From: Plectosphaerella cucumerina
Taxonomy: Eukaryota > Ascomycota > Sordariomycetes > Glomerellales > Plectosphaerellaceae
DNA length: 64,000 nt
Reading direction: 5' to 3'
Assembly (NCBI GenBank): GCA_020746995.1
Contig: JAGPXD010000003.1
Span: 2,170,001 to 2,234,000 of the forward strand
The notes below the pieces were generated by a model. It was given only the letters and a program-made list of their open reading frames with translations, searched no databases and had not been told where the DNA came from. Of this stretch, positions 1-9,980 are shown one piece after another. Made by a program: the position numbers and the translations under genes. Position 1 is the stretch's first letter, and every line of letters starts with the position of its first letter.

Positions 1-722
1 ATCTTCCTTGACGCCGGCGCCCAGGTCGTTGTCATCTCTTCGTCGGAAGACAGGGTCAAGGATGCCGTCAAGCGTCTGAACAACCCCAATGCGTCTGGCC
101 ATGCGGGCGACGTTCGGGACGAGGAGGCTTTCACCAAGCTCTTGACCTCTCTCGCCCCCTTTGACCATATCGTCTTCTCCGGAGTCGACAAGATCATCCG
201 CGGGAGCATTGCCGAGGCAGACCTGTCTGAAGCCAAGCACCTTTTCGGTGTCAAATTTTGGGGAAGTGTAGTCACAGGCAAAGGTATGTCGGCTGGGCCC
301 TCTGTAAACCATCTTTTCTGCTAACACGCTCGCCAGCCGTTGCAAAGCACGAAATCATCAAGCCGGGGGGCTCTCTGACCCTGACATCCGGTGGAGCTGC
401 CATCAGACCCGGAAAAGGGGCGTCCATCGGTGGCGCCCTGAACGCAGGTCTCCTGACCCTCACCAAGGGGCTGGCGGGAGAGCTGGCCGAGAAGCGCATC
501 CGCGTGAACACGGTCATCCCTGGACTTGTGAAGACGGAGCTCTGGGACAAGCTGGGCCACAGCAAGGAGAAGCAGGAGCAGATCTTCCGCGAGCGGAGTG
601 ACACCATCCCCGTCGGCTTCGTCGGGGAGCCGGACGATATCGCAGAGGCCTACTTGTATCTCGTTCGCGCCAACTACGCGAACGGCTCGCTGGTTGTCAT
701 CGACGGTGGAGATTCCCTTTGA
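1..722 (+). CDS. Short-chain dehydrogenase/reductase (SDR) family protein, 5' end outside window
   Basis: The frame is open from base 1, so the N-terminal Rossmann GxxxGxG motif lies outside the window. One intron at 284-336 (GTATGT donor, CTAAC branch, CAG acceptor) joins two exons; the stop is at 720-722. Visible features are a Rossmann strand (GAQVVVISSS), the FSGVD strand near the cofactor site, TSG with the usual catalytic Ser, and the SDR C-terminal signature RVNTVIPGLVKTELWD. The catalytic YxxxK is missing: where YSASKGAL is expected the protein reads GASIGGAL. This divergent SDR subgroup is also known in bacteria and may use another mechanism or bind without catalysis. The substrate cannot be told. 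Family assignment is firm, function is not. Confidence 0.85.
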
Positions 723-1130
723 GGTTAGCTGTATGCATGACAGTACATGAAGTTGCAGCCGCTGCGAGATTCGCCATTACCTGGGGATCATGGCTCACGC
801 CCGGGAGCCATTCATATCGTTTGTAGATGATGTTCACACGCCACGCCTTCAGAGAAGGATGAGCGTGTCACGGAGATAAGGGCGTGACGCGATTTGCACA
901 TATCTCTCCTCACCCTGGCTAGACATGATTGGAGGGGGTTGGTGATGTAAGGTTGTAGCTTGATGAGGGTATCAGAGAGGCATCAGATGAAGATTATCGG
1001 GGACAGCAGATGATCAGGCGTATAAGACGGACGCATCTGGAAGATGAACACAGGCATACAGTCAAGTTTCTTTACCTACTGCATTCTTACCATCTACAAC
1101 CTGAGCTCATTATTCTGCATCCCAATCATC
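723..1130. other. Intergenic region between SDR and dioxygenase genes
   Basis: No gene seen. It holds the 3' flank of the SDR gene and the promoter/5' leader of the dioxygenase gene. An in-frame ATG at 1044 would add 29 residues to the dioxygenase, but that segment is hydrophobic and unlike the family, so it is treated as leader. Confidence 0.5.
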
Positions 1131-2518
1131 ATGGCCCCTCCAGCGGCCGACATTGATACCCAAGTCCTTTCACAGGACCAGAACATTGACATCAAGTCAA
1201 GCAAGGCAAACAACACCAAGTACTCAACCAGCAACAAGCTTGATGGCCCTCTGAAGTACTCCGGCAGCCTCGACTCTTTCGAGAGCTTCGATGTGACTGC
1301 CGTCATCGGGCGAGAGTTTCCTGGTCTGCAGCTCAGCAAGATCCTCCACGATGACGAGAAGATCCGCGATCTTGCCGTTCTAGGTATGCGACTCGAAGGG
1401 CTTGAGTTATGCTGAGCCTTGCTAATACTATTCCAGTCTCACAGCGTGGCGTCGTTTTTTTCCGCAACCAGGACCTCAGCATTGAGGATCAGAAGCTTCT
1501 CGGCCAGCGCCTTGGCGAACTGACCGGAAAGCCAGAGACCTCCAAGCTACACCGCCATGCCCTCTCCAACAGCAAGCGCGGCATTGCCGTGGATGAGAAT
1601 GGGAAGCTCGATGACGAAGTATCTGTCATCTCCTCAGAGCAGAACCGCCGCTATTATGCGGATCGGTTTGCTGCCAACTCCAAGAAACTCGCCAGCCATG
1701 GATGGCATGCAGAGTTAGTCGCCCGCATCTGATGACCCATCATGTGCTGAAAATGTCCAACAGCATCACCTTTGAAAACATCCCCTCCGACTATGCTATC
1801 CTCAAAATCATCCAGCCCCCCACTGATGCTGGCGGTGACACACTCTGGGCCTCTGGTTATGAGCTGTATGACCGTCTTTCGCCTGCCATCCAGAAATTGG
1901 CGGACGGTCTCACAGCGACCCATTTCCAGCCCAACTTCGTCAAGGTCAAGGAGACATTCGGTGCTGACCTCATCGACGAGTACCGGGGTGCCCCTGAGAA
2001 CACCGGGCTAGACTTCAAAGCCGAGCAGTGAGTTGGCCATGGACTCTGGTGGTATCTTGAAGCTGACAGGATCAATCAGCCCCCTCGTCCGGACAAATCC
2101 AGTCACCGGATGGAAGAGCCTTTTTGGCGCAGCCGGCCAGGTTCAAGCCGGCTGGATCAACGGCGTGACAGAGCGAGAGAGCGAGGTTCTCAAAGCATAC
2201 TGTAAGCGTCTTCTGCTGGCAACCGTCTGACAACATTAACTGATCGGTTAGTCCTTCAACTGATCACCGACAACCACGATCTCCAAGTCCGCTTCAGATG
2301 GGGCAAGAACGACCTTGCCATCTGGGACAACCGCTCTGTCTTCCACACGGCAACCAAGTAAGTGCTCTTCAAGACCTTCGACGTCCTCGATCTAACCAGG
2401 CATTTGAAGTGACTATATCGGGAAGAGACAGGGAAACCGCGTGGTCTCGCTTGGGGAGAAGCCATTCTTCGACCCCAGCTCGGTGTCGAGGCGCGAAGCA
2501 CTGGGACTGCAGGACTAG
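1131..2518 (+). CDS. TauD/TfdA-type Fe(II)/2-oxoglutarate-dependent dioxygenase
   Basis: Six exons (1131-1383, 1437-1713, 1764-2027, 2080-2201, 2252-2357, 2410-2518) splice to a 376-residue protein, normal for fungal alpha-ketoglutarate-dependent sulfonate dioxygenases. All five introns are 50-53 bp with good donors and acceptors. The iron-binding HxD is rebuilt across the second intron as WHAD, followed by ITFENIPSDYA. The distal His lies in FHTAT near the C-terminus, with a conserved Arg soon after for the co-substrate carboxylate. The domain strand GVVFFRNQ is present. Enzymes of this family hydroxylate taurine, other sulfonates or similar small acids so that sulfur or carbon can be released; the exact substrate is not predictable. 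The start at 1131 was chosen because conserved sequence begins soon after it. Probably cytosolic, as no signal peptide is seen. Confidence 0.88.
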
Positions 2519-3462
2519 AAGCTCAGATGATCAAGGGCCGAAGAAGAAGTGACTGTTGAGAGGTCAGTAGTGCATCAAATTCGGCACCAGTCTATGGAGG
2601 CAGTATCGACGTACCTAAGTTACCTAGACAGTGTATGGAATGCAATACAGTTCCTGCGGTTGAATCGGCAGGCATCATGCTTGGCTAACGATGGCATGTT
2701 CTCCAAGGGGGGAGGCAGCCGGACTGCCATTGGACCCATCACCTTCCTCAGCGAGGGCGTCACCGACCCGTTAGATGGAAATGTTAAGGTAGCATCCGGT
2801 GCCATCACACCAGTACGTAAGTTGTAAAGGACAAATATTTAAATAGAAAAGCTGATATAATTATTGTTTCGTGCACAATTACATGCCTTCCGGGTATTAT
2901 CTTGCATAGGTACCTTAGGTTTCTTACGTGATGGAAAGGTCTCTTAGCCATCTAAGGTACCTAGGCAAGGCACGCTGTTGCCAGAAGGGCAGGCACCATG
3001 TGAAGTCGTTCCTTCCCTCCTCGTCTGCCTCACCTGCCCATGTGACATTATTGTTGGATTTTTCTATTCGTGTGCCCGCACATCCAACCGTCTTCTTTTT
3101 CTATTCCATCTCCAACGCCCTCCCTTATCATCACCAGCACACCCACCACCACCACAGCAACAGCACCACCACCACCATCACCACCAGCCGTGAGTTCTGT
3201 CTCCTCTCTCTTCATACTGGTCCAGCTTGATTTCCCCTTGTGCCCCTGTTCTCATAGCCCCAACCCAGCTATCCCGTCTCCCTCGGTCTCTATCAGGCCA
3301 GCAGTACGCATGCTATCCCTGTTCTCCTCTTTCTGTTCCCGGCCCCAGCAGTTCTCTTGCCTTTCCAGGCCCCCTCTATCATCTCTGAGGCTCTTGAAGA
3401 CCGTGTGACAGTGAGTGCATCAAAGTTAACCATCATATGTACTAACATAACTACTTAAGAAC
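2519..3462. other. Intergenic region and likely 5' leader of the downstream gene
   Basis: No convincing coding region. From about 2920 the + strand becomes pyrimidine rich with CAC/CAA triplet runs, which looks like a transcribed fungal 5' leader for the gene at 3463. GTGAGT at about 3191 and GTGAGTG at about 3411 could be donors of leader introns. Confidence 0.4.
3131..3188. repeat. CAC/CAN trinucleotide-rich microsatellite
   Basis: Interrupted run of CAC with CAG, CAA and CAT triplets in the presumed 5' leader upstream of the gene at 3463. Confidence 0.7.
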
Positions 3463-4037
3463 ATGTCACGTCGCGAGATCGAGCGCATGCGCCTCGAGGC
3501 CCGGGCCCTCGAGGCCACGGCCGTCGTCACCGCCACCATCGGTGACCTTTTCGGCAGCGGCAGCAACCGCAACGGTGGCAGCAGCAACGGCAACAGCGGC
3601 GGCGGCAACCGCAACGGCGGCGGCAGTGGCAACAACGGCGGCAGTGGCAACTACGGCAGCAGGCGTCGGCGGGGCGGCGTCAGGCCTGGCCGCGGGCAAC
3701 AGCGGCAGGCCTCCCGATCCGCCCGAGTGGCAGCATGGGTACTTATCAACACACACCTCTTTCCTCTACGTACCTTCCCAACTAACTATGTTTACAGCAG
3801 TCCGCGCCCCCGCGCCCTCCGGCGCCCTCCGCTGGGTTTGCGGATATGGTTTCCGAAGGGAATGAGGATGATGAGAAGGAGAAGGAGAAGAAGAAGAAGG
3901 AGAAGGAAGAGAAGAAGGACGACGACGAGGTCAAGGTGAAAGTGGAGATGGACCGAAATGATCCTATCAGAAAGTCATGGAACAACATGATTCACAGTTT
4001 GTTTTCTGAAGCCTTGCCACGCCCTGGCGCAGACTGA
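3463..4037 (+). CDS. Hypothetical low-complexity protein (Gly/Asn-rich then Lys/Glu-rich)
   Basis: Two exons, 3463-3738 and 3798-4037, give 171 residues. The intron (3739-3797) has a GTACTT donor, an ACTAAC branch at 3781 and a tandem CAGCAG acceptor that could be used in two ways. The N-terminus MSRREIERMRLEARALEAT should form a helix. It is followed by a Gly/Asn/Ser-rich stretch (about residues 30-65), an Arg/Gly-rich patch, then a Lys/Glu/Asp-rich coil ending in a more ordinary tail (RKSWNNMIHSLFSEALP). I recognise no domain. The pyrimidine-rich leader and in-frame splice support a real gene, but the low complexity makes a spurious model possible. Its 3' end overlaps the convergent ankyrin gene by 46 bp. 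Confidence 0.45.
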
Positions 4038-4489
4038 AACCGTGCCTGCCACTTCTCCTCCTGCTTGAACATGGCGATACACTGCAGGGCGTTGGGGTTC
4101 CCGAACTCGGGGTCAGCGCCTCCGGAAAGGAGAGCCTGGGTCTTGTCAGCCAGAGTTTCCCCAGTGATTCCAGACAAAGAGCCTCTTACATCGATGACGG
4201 CGTGATGCATCTTGAAGACAGCTCCTGCCAGGGGACTCTGGCCCTTGTCGTTCAGGCGATTGGGGTCTGCGCCGTGCTGGAGCAGCAGCTGCACGAGCTC
4301 TGCGTGTCCGTAGTAGGCAGCGAGCATGATCAGGCTGTCGCCCTTATCATTCGTCATATTGGCGGGTAGGCCAGCAGGAAGGGCCTGCTGGAAGATGGCC
4401 TTGTCGCCTGCTCTGGCGGCGTCGTAGAGTCTTCCGGCCAGGGCGATGGCCTCTGGTGGGAGGGATGCTGCTGAGCTATCGGCGGCCAT
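3992..4489 (-). CDS. Small ankyrin-repeat protein
   Basis: The ATG at 4487-4489 (MAADSSAASLPPEAI) starts a 165-residue reading frame. Ankyrin-type helices are clear: GDSLIMLAAYYGHAELVQLL followed by LLQHGADPNRLNDKGQSPLAGAVFK, then ALLSGGADPEFG in the last repeat. An internal 48-nt stretch (4142-4189) begins GTAAGA, contains CTGGCTGAC and ends AAG; it has the form of an intron that leaves the frame intact. Removing it joins the helix AVFKMHHAVID directly to TQALLSGGADP, which fits the repeat better, giving 149 residues. Small cytosolic ankyrin proteins of this size are common in ascomycetes and usually act as binding modules; the partner is unknown. Confidence 0.8.
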   Translation of the reverse strand: MAADSSAASLPPEAIALAGRLYDAARAGDKAIFQQALPAGLPANMTNDKGDSLIMLAAYYGHAELVQLLLQHGADPNRLNDKGQSPLAGAVFKMHHAVIDVRGSLSGITGETLADKTQALLSGGADPEFGNPNALQCIAMFKQEEKWQARFQSAPGRGKASENKL

Positions 4490-4819
4490 GGTGGTTGAGT
4501 ATGATGGGTTTGAGCCTGCCTTAGGCCTGCAGTAATTAGAAGTCGATTTTTGTAAGGGAAGAATTAAACTGTATCTGTATGCCCGAGAACAAGAGCCGCA
4601 ATCGTGGAAGGTTTGAAGTTGTACGGATCGAAAGTCGTGACGTTTGCGCTCCATTACCCCACTAACCCCCCACACCGGGGACCTCCCCGGTGGTGTTGAT
4701 TTGCATATCGCCTCGATTGCCGTCCTGTCTACATAAGTAGGTAGGTAAGTAGAACACTGCGTCCGTTTATTTAGTTGATTAATTGAAAATTGGTAACGAA
4801 CTGCCTGGTCTTTCAATTA
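4490..4819. other. Upstream region of the ankyrin gene
   Basis: Promoter and leader of the minus-strand ankyrin gene; the frame stays open upstream but the sequence is not protein-like. It ends at the left target duplication TTCAATTA (4812-4819) of the MITE. Confidence 0.5.
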
Positions 4820-5151
4820 GGGCCCGGCTGTAGAGCCCGGAAGTCTGGATAGAGAGCCCGGAAAGTGGCCAAAGCTGCTGAATTGAAAGGCTACACTACA
4901 GCCACGGGTAGGTCTACCTAGATCAACTGTCCATCTAGATCAACTGTCCATCTAGATCAACTGTCCATCTAGATTAAGTATTTGGTCGCAGTCTATCTAC
5001 GCCCCCGATAAACGCGGTTATCTGTAGTAGTCAACTGGCTGTGTTCGAGTCTTTTAATCCAGCAGTCTTGAGGCTGCCGCGACAGCGGTTTCCAGGGGAC
5101 CCATCTTTTCCGGGCTCTCTATCCAGACGTCCGGGCTCTACAGCCAGGCAC
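4820..5151. mobile_element. Non-autonomous hAT-like MITE (332 bp) with 8-bp target site duplication
   Basis: The two ends are inverted repeats of about 45 bp. The left end starts GGGCCCGGCTGTAGAGCCCG, and the reverse complement of the right end starts GTGCCTGGCTGTAGAGCCCG; both continue with a shared CTGGATAGAGAGCCCGGA block. The element is flanked by perfect direct repeats TTCAATTA at 4812-4819 and 5152-5159. An 8-bp duplication with repeated subterminal AGAGCCCGGA motifs is typical of hAT elements. It carries no coding sequence and has an internal 17-bp tandem repeat. It sits between the 5' end of the ankyrin gene and the 3' end of the hydrolase gene. Confidence 0.85.
4918..4975. repeat. 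17-bp tandem repeat, about 3.4 copies, inside the MITE
   Basis: Unit CTAGATCAACTGTCCAT starts at 4918, 4935 and 4952, with a partial fourth copy at 4969. Confidence 0.9.
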
Positions 5152-5325
5152 TTCAATTAACCTCCCTGGACGTGAGACACACATTGGGTCCAGACGTGGA
5201 GGTCAGTGTTGTCACCCAACATATCAGGAGTGACCTGGTGGTACGTAGGTATTCGAATACCCATAATGCTATGCACAATGCTGCCGACCCAAAACAAAGG
5301 ACTCAAGCCCATACATCCTCCGCGA

Positions 5326-7071
5326 TCACATAGTGGCATTCCGGACGACACCGTTCTCCGACCGCAATGATGGGGGCGTGTCAGGCGGCGACATGCCGTT
5401 GCGATACATCCACAATCTGGAAAGATCCTTGACCTTGACCAAGCCCGAGTCGATCCGTCTCTGCTTCCTCGCGAGCTTCTGGGGGTCTCCGTGTACTTCG
5501 ACCCCTGACGGGATCTCTCCGCTCCCGAATCCTCCAGCGCCGAGCCAGGACACTTCGAAAGCCTCGCGGGCCGTCTGCGCCGCGCTGCCTTCCTCGCCGA
5601 CTTGTATTTCACTTTCCATGAAGTCGCTCTCCTCCGCACAGCCTGTGAGCTCGCCCGTGACTGGATCCCGCGCGAGAGGAAACATGCCGTCGAGGTAGTG
5701 CTGGCAGAACTGGTGACCACCGCGCTCCGAGGCCCTCACGAAGAGACGCCCGATGAAGCGGGGCATGGTGTGTTTGGCGGCGATGGAGGTGCAGAAATGC
5801 AAGACGCCCCAGAGGGCCACGAAGTCGGTGGTATGCGCGTAGTGCTCGACATGGCCAAGGGCGCGGTCTTTGGCGGCAGTCGAGGTGCGGGTTGAGGAGA
5901 AGGACGAAGCATCCTTCCGCAATGTCGGTGTCCTTGACAAGCCGTTTCCATTCGTCTTCCCATTAGAGGAAGCATCGATGCTGGCTGGTTGGAGTCTTTC
6001 TGTAAAGGACAAGGCGTGCGTCAAGGGCGAGACTGGGCTGTCGATTGGCGTCGTCTCCGTCAGCTCAGTTGTTATCGAGGAAACGGCGGCAACGGGGTCT
6101 TTCTCGACTAGAGCTTGCGACAGGACGTGACGATGGGGGTTGTTGAAGTGGTTGGCGGCGTTTCCAAAGGTGTACACTTCGAGCTTCTGGAGGAGATCTT
6201 GAGGCAGCTCCTGTAGCAGCCAATCGAGAACCAGGCCTCCCTCGATGCCTCCTTGGGAGTGCAGGATAAAGACAATTTTGGACAGCTTCGGGTCGTACAG
6301 TAGTTTTTTGATGATGCCGTAAGCCACGCGGACGTCGTATGTTGCATAGCCGAAGTTGCGCTGGATGAGACACTCGACGACATCGAATATGATGCCTGAT
6401 GTTTGGTTGTGGATGCCGAGGATGGGGCGTTTGAAAGTGAGCGCCAGGCGGTTCAGGTTGCTCTTCATCCAGTGATCGCTGAGCACATATGTCAGTTACT
6501 AGAAGGAGCTCGTGCGTTTGCGGGACACGTACCCTACTGCTACGCCGTTGATAAAGATCCACTGCTCATGGGCGTGTTCTGGCAGCGCCTTGGCGTACTT
6601 CTCGTCGGAATGGTACTCGACGGACGGGCCATTGAGAAGCAGGCACAGGGCCCAGTTTAGCGTCATGAACGCTCCGATACCGATGGCAGCCATATAAATC
6701 GGGAAGAAGGCGATGAACGGTATGGCGAGGATGAAGGCGACCTGAAGAAAGAAGAGAAGAGCGTGCATAGCGACACAGAACGCATTCGGCCATGTCATGG
6801 AGAGCTCATCCAACTCTTTAGAGTCGGACGGCGTGATAGGCATGACGATCCAAGGTAGAGCCCATGCGAATTGGAAGAAGTAGTAGATGTCCCACATGAG
6901 TAGGCGGGATGGCAGGTCGGTGTACGAGTAGCTGATGACTGAGGGCCCGCCGACTTGGGAGCCAAAGAACTTCGTTGAACCCATCCTCTCTCGTATCCGA
7001 GCGGCGCGGCGAGCTTCGTGTCTGCGGAGGGGCGCCCAGAGGCCATCGATGGCAGCGGAAATGGACAACAT
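5326..7071 (-). CDS. Membrane-anchored alpha/beta-hydrolase (lipase-like) protein
   Basis: Exons 6533-7071 and 5326-6478 join across a 54-bp intron (GTACGT donor), rebuilding VAVG|DHWMKSNLNRLAL, for 563 residues. The N-terminal third has several hydrophobic segments (LLMWDIYYFFQFAWALPWIV; AMHALLFFLQVAFILAIPFI; FMTLNWALCLLLNG). The C-terminal part is an alpha/beta-hydrolase core with the nucleophile elbow HSQGG in IVFILHSQGGIEGG, after PILGIHNQTSG. The family is common in filamentous ascomycetes and largely uncharacterised; lipid or ester hydrolysis at a membrane is an inference from the fold. The start at 7071 is tentative: just upstream, another frame reads FDIIPLTRMTFG, which resembles the N-termini I would expect for relatives, so a short first exon or frame problem may exist there. 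Confidence 0.8.
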
Positions 7072-8012
7072 GGCCCTTTTGTCGACCGCTGCCGAAGGTC
7101 ATTCGAGTCAAGGGGATGATGTCGAAACAACGAGCGGCAGCTGTCTGGATCTGAGGTGCAAGAGTCCTGAAGTAGAAGTAGGTCATATGCTCGTTGGACG
7201 TGCTCGTGCCTAAAATAGGCGTGGCTGGCTGTCGGAATGTGGAAAGTCGCCTACCATGTGCGAGTATCGCATGCTGTCTACCATACAGCGGTACTTACGC
7301 AGTCCCAGGAGTTCGTGTACATTGGACATGCGACACTCGAAAAATGGCAGGCGATAACCACTCCATGCCAGCGATGTGTGCGCGCGGCCTCCAAGCTCTT
7401 AGCGGTTGGCGCTCCCTTGGCAGGTCATCGGACCCCGGACTGGGCCAATGGGCGCCCGGATCGTGGGCTTGTGACGGGCGGCAAGTGCCATGCGACGATC
7501 GCCATGCTGGGCATCGGGAGATCGGAGGCAGAAATTGGTTCGGCGCAGCCCTATGCTTGCAAAAGGCAGGTCATGCTGTGATGATACATGTGGAGGTCTC
7601 AGCTGGCAAGTGCGTGCTGACAGGAAGAAGTTTGGGAAGGAGGAGCAGCCGCCAGGCTGGGCTCGGAGTCAGCAACAGTGGAGGGCATGTGCCGTACAGC
7701 GGAGTGTCGACAACGGACTGCACACTGTCAGGTACACTGTAACGACATATTATAGCCACTTCGAACTGGACATCTAGATCTACATGTATTAACTGCAGCT
7801 AACTTAGCGGGAACTAATTCAATTCAAATTGCAGTCGAAAGTGGAGGCGGCAGAAACTGCCAACCGGCACTATCGCTGGATTGTATTCACACTTTCGGGT
7901 CGAAACGCAGTGGCCTTCATTCTTCCCATCCTTGTGCCGGCTCTGAGCATGCTGTCCATCTGATCCGAGGATCGTTGTACCGTGGATCACCGAGTCCTGG
8001 GTGAAAATCGAC
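7072..8012. other. Intergenic region
   Basis: Promoter of the hydrolase gene (minus strand) and 3' flank of the secreted-protein gene. Several short open frames on the + strand around 7194-7777 overlap one another in different frames and have no protein-like composition. No RNA gene was recognised. Confidence 0.5.
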
Positions 8013-8832
8013 TCAAATTCTTTTGTCGGTCTTCTTGAGCTCGAATTTCATGCCACCATCCGGGCACCCGGCTCTTCCTTGGGCAGCAATCCTCCAGCCG
8101 TCTCCATAATTGACCTGGAACTTGGGAACAACGTAGTCAACTAGGAGAGCGACGTCTCCCGTTCCGATCCGGGTCTCAAGGTGACCGTCTTCCTTGATGA
8201 TGCTGAAGCGAGCGTTGGCGCCACTGTTGGAGCCGCCGAGAAGGACGTCAGTCCAGGAGGTGCCCGACTTGCCGGCAAACTTGAAGAAGCCGTAGGAGCG
8301 GCGACCCCAGGCGATCATCGCATGGGCACCGCCAGTGAAGGCCGAGTCGGGGCGAGTCAAGTGAACATCCGGGGGCACGGAGATGGCCGAGCAAAGACGC
8401 TGGTTCTGTCCGCCCTGGATGGTGTAGGCGTTGTCATTGGGTCGTGCGCTCTGGCGCTTGCCCAGTGCAGATGCCTTCTCGTCATCGTCATCGGCCAACG
8501 GTTCGCCCTCTTGGTAGTTGTTGTTGACCCAGATGGTGATGTCGTCGCCGCCCTTGCGGCGAATCAGCGAGTGGGGGAACACTGGACAGGCATGGTTAAT
8601 TTTCGTTCGAACAGCACGGCATGATGGGCGGCGATGACTCACTCTCGTCGGCATTGGCACCGTGCCTGGCAGCAAGCTCCAAGTCCCGGGCACTCAGAAA
8701 TGCCTTGCGCTCGAGGGTGACGATCTCGATGATGTCCCTCTCGAATTGAGAGGCACTTTCGGGCACAGTCGAAGTGGGCAGCGCCGCGGCCGTAGCGGCG
8801 ATGAAGCCAAGGGCGACAGTGGTCAGATGCAT
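8013..8832 (-). CDS. Secreted protein with putative Kex2 processing site, unknown function
   Basis: Exons 8643-8832 and 8013-8581 join across a 61-bp intron (GTGAGT ... CCAG) to give 252 residues. MHLTTVALGFIAATAAALP is a clear signal peptide. Residues about 20-106 form a polar, acidic pro-like segment (with ADDDDEKASALG) ending in KR at 105-106, a likely Kex2 site. The region after it is about 145 residues with only two cysteines (RLC and AGC), which could form one disulfide. I recognise no family. A signal peptide, pro-segment and compact C-terminal domain fit a fungal secreted protein or effector candidate, but nothing here shows its role. A longer in-frame start exists 16 codons upstream (MSRPHQ), but the signal peptide argues for the inner Met. 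Confidence 0.8.
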
Positions 8833-9980
8833 TTTGACGAAAGGAGGAAGCTTCGAGGCTGCTTGATGTGGCCTGGACAATGAAAGAGGGCCATCCGGGG
8901 AGGACGCGCTTTATAGACGGCTGATCCAGCTTCAGTTCCCGCGGTCACCACAGGCCAAAAGAAACAGATGCCTCGGTTTCCCCCTGAGGCTCGCTTTCTT
9001 GATTCTGCCAAGACGAACAACCAACCGCCCCCTGAAGGCCCGTCTGCTGTGCCGCAGGTGAAGTCGAGCGGTGTCGGGTCTGCCGGGACGGTTGGTGATC
9101 TCAAGAGCCGCTTTGGCATACATGCCCGCTGCCTGTGCTGGATTTATCCACTGGCATGGGCCGCCTGAATCGGCTGTGAGTCGTTGGTTTTGTGCCAAGG
9201 CACTCTGTTGGGCCATCTCGCCCAATGGCAGGCCCATGGTTAAGTTGGTACCTGAGATTACTTTACCATGCACTGCAGGTCCATGACTCTGCGGCCTGTC
9301 GCCAAATAGAAGCTCGAAAGGACCAACGGCCACTGACACCTAGAGGCACTCATGGGCTCGACCAGGACGGTGACCGGAATAGCTGCCGGAACCAACGGGC
9401 AACCAACGGACGACCAACGGGCATTGTACGAGTATTGCGCGAGGTGGACTTGGCAACCGTCAACCCCGGAGAGGCTGACGGGTCAAGGTGACACGCGATG
9501 TGGATGTTTCCATGATGGGACATTGACGAAGTCGTCGCCAAGAAGGGGTCTGGACAACGACCCATTGTTGCACCCTTTTAGGGGTATCCCATTCGCCGCT
9601 GCATGCCATTCGTTGCTGCATGAACACGGGGCGGCGCGAGCCCTCGGCGGCTCCCGAAGTTCACCGCCCCGACCCCCGCTCAGCGGCTACTGAGGCGGCA
9701 TGTTGATTGGACACCGGCCGATGGAGGCGACTGTTCTACGACGAGAATCCTCGCGTCAATTTGCTCTCTGTTTCCTCGTATTGTGGCCTCGGGATGTCGG
9801 CCAACATGGACTCCTGCTCAGCCCTCTATCCTGCTACTCTCGGGCACGGAGTCTTCGGTTGGTCCCCTTATCCAGATCCTGCCATTTCCTCATGGGCCGA
9901 CCTGAACCTATATCCTGCTCACAGCGAACTATGACAAGGCCAGTACCACATCGTCGAGCAGACACAGAAGAAGCTGCTCT
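8833..9980. other. Intergenic region
   Basis: Promoter of the secreted-protein gene, including its TATA box, and 3' flank of the DUF3632-like locus. CCAACGG is repeated several times at about 9390-9420. Short overlapping frames on both strands look random. No gene seen. Confidence 0.5.
8909..8918 (-). promoter_or_regulatory. TATA box of the secreted-protein gene
   Basis: On the minus strand this reads GTCTATAAAG, about 80 bp upstream of the ATG at 8832, a normal fungal TATA position. Confidence 0.6.

Noticed and set aside
4918..4975. Short regular repeats considered as a CRISPR array
   Set aside because: Head-to-tail 17-bp units without spacers, inside a fungal MITE.
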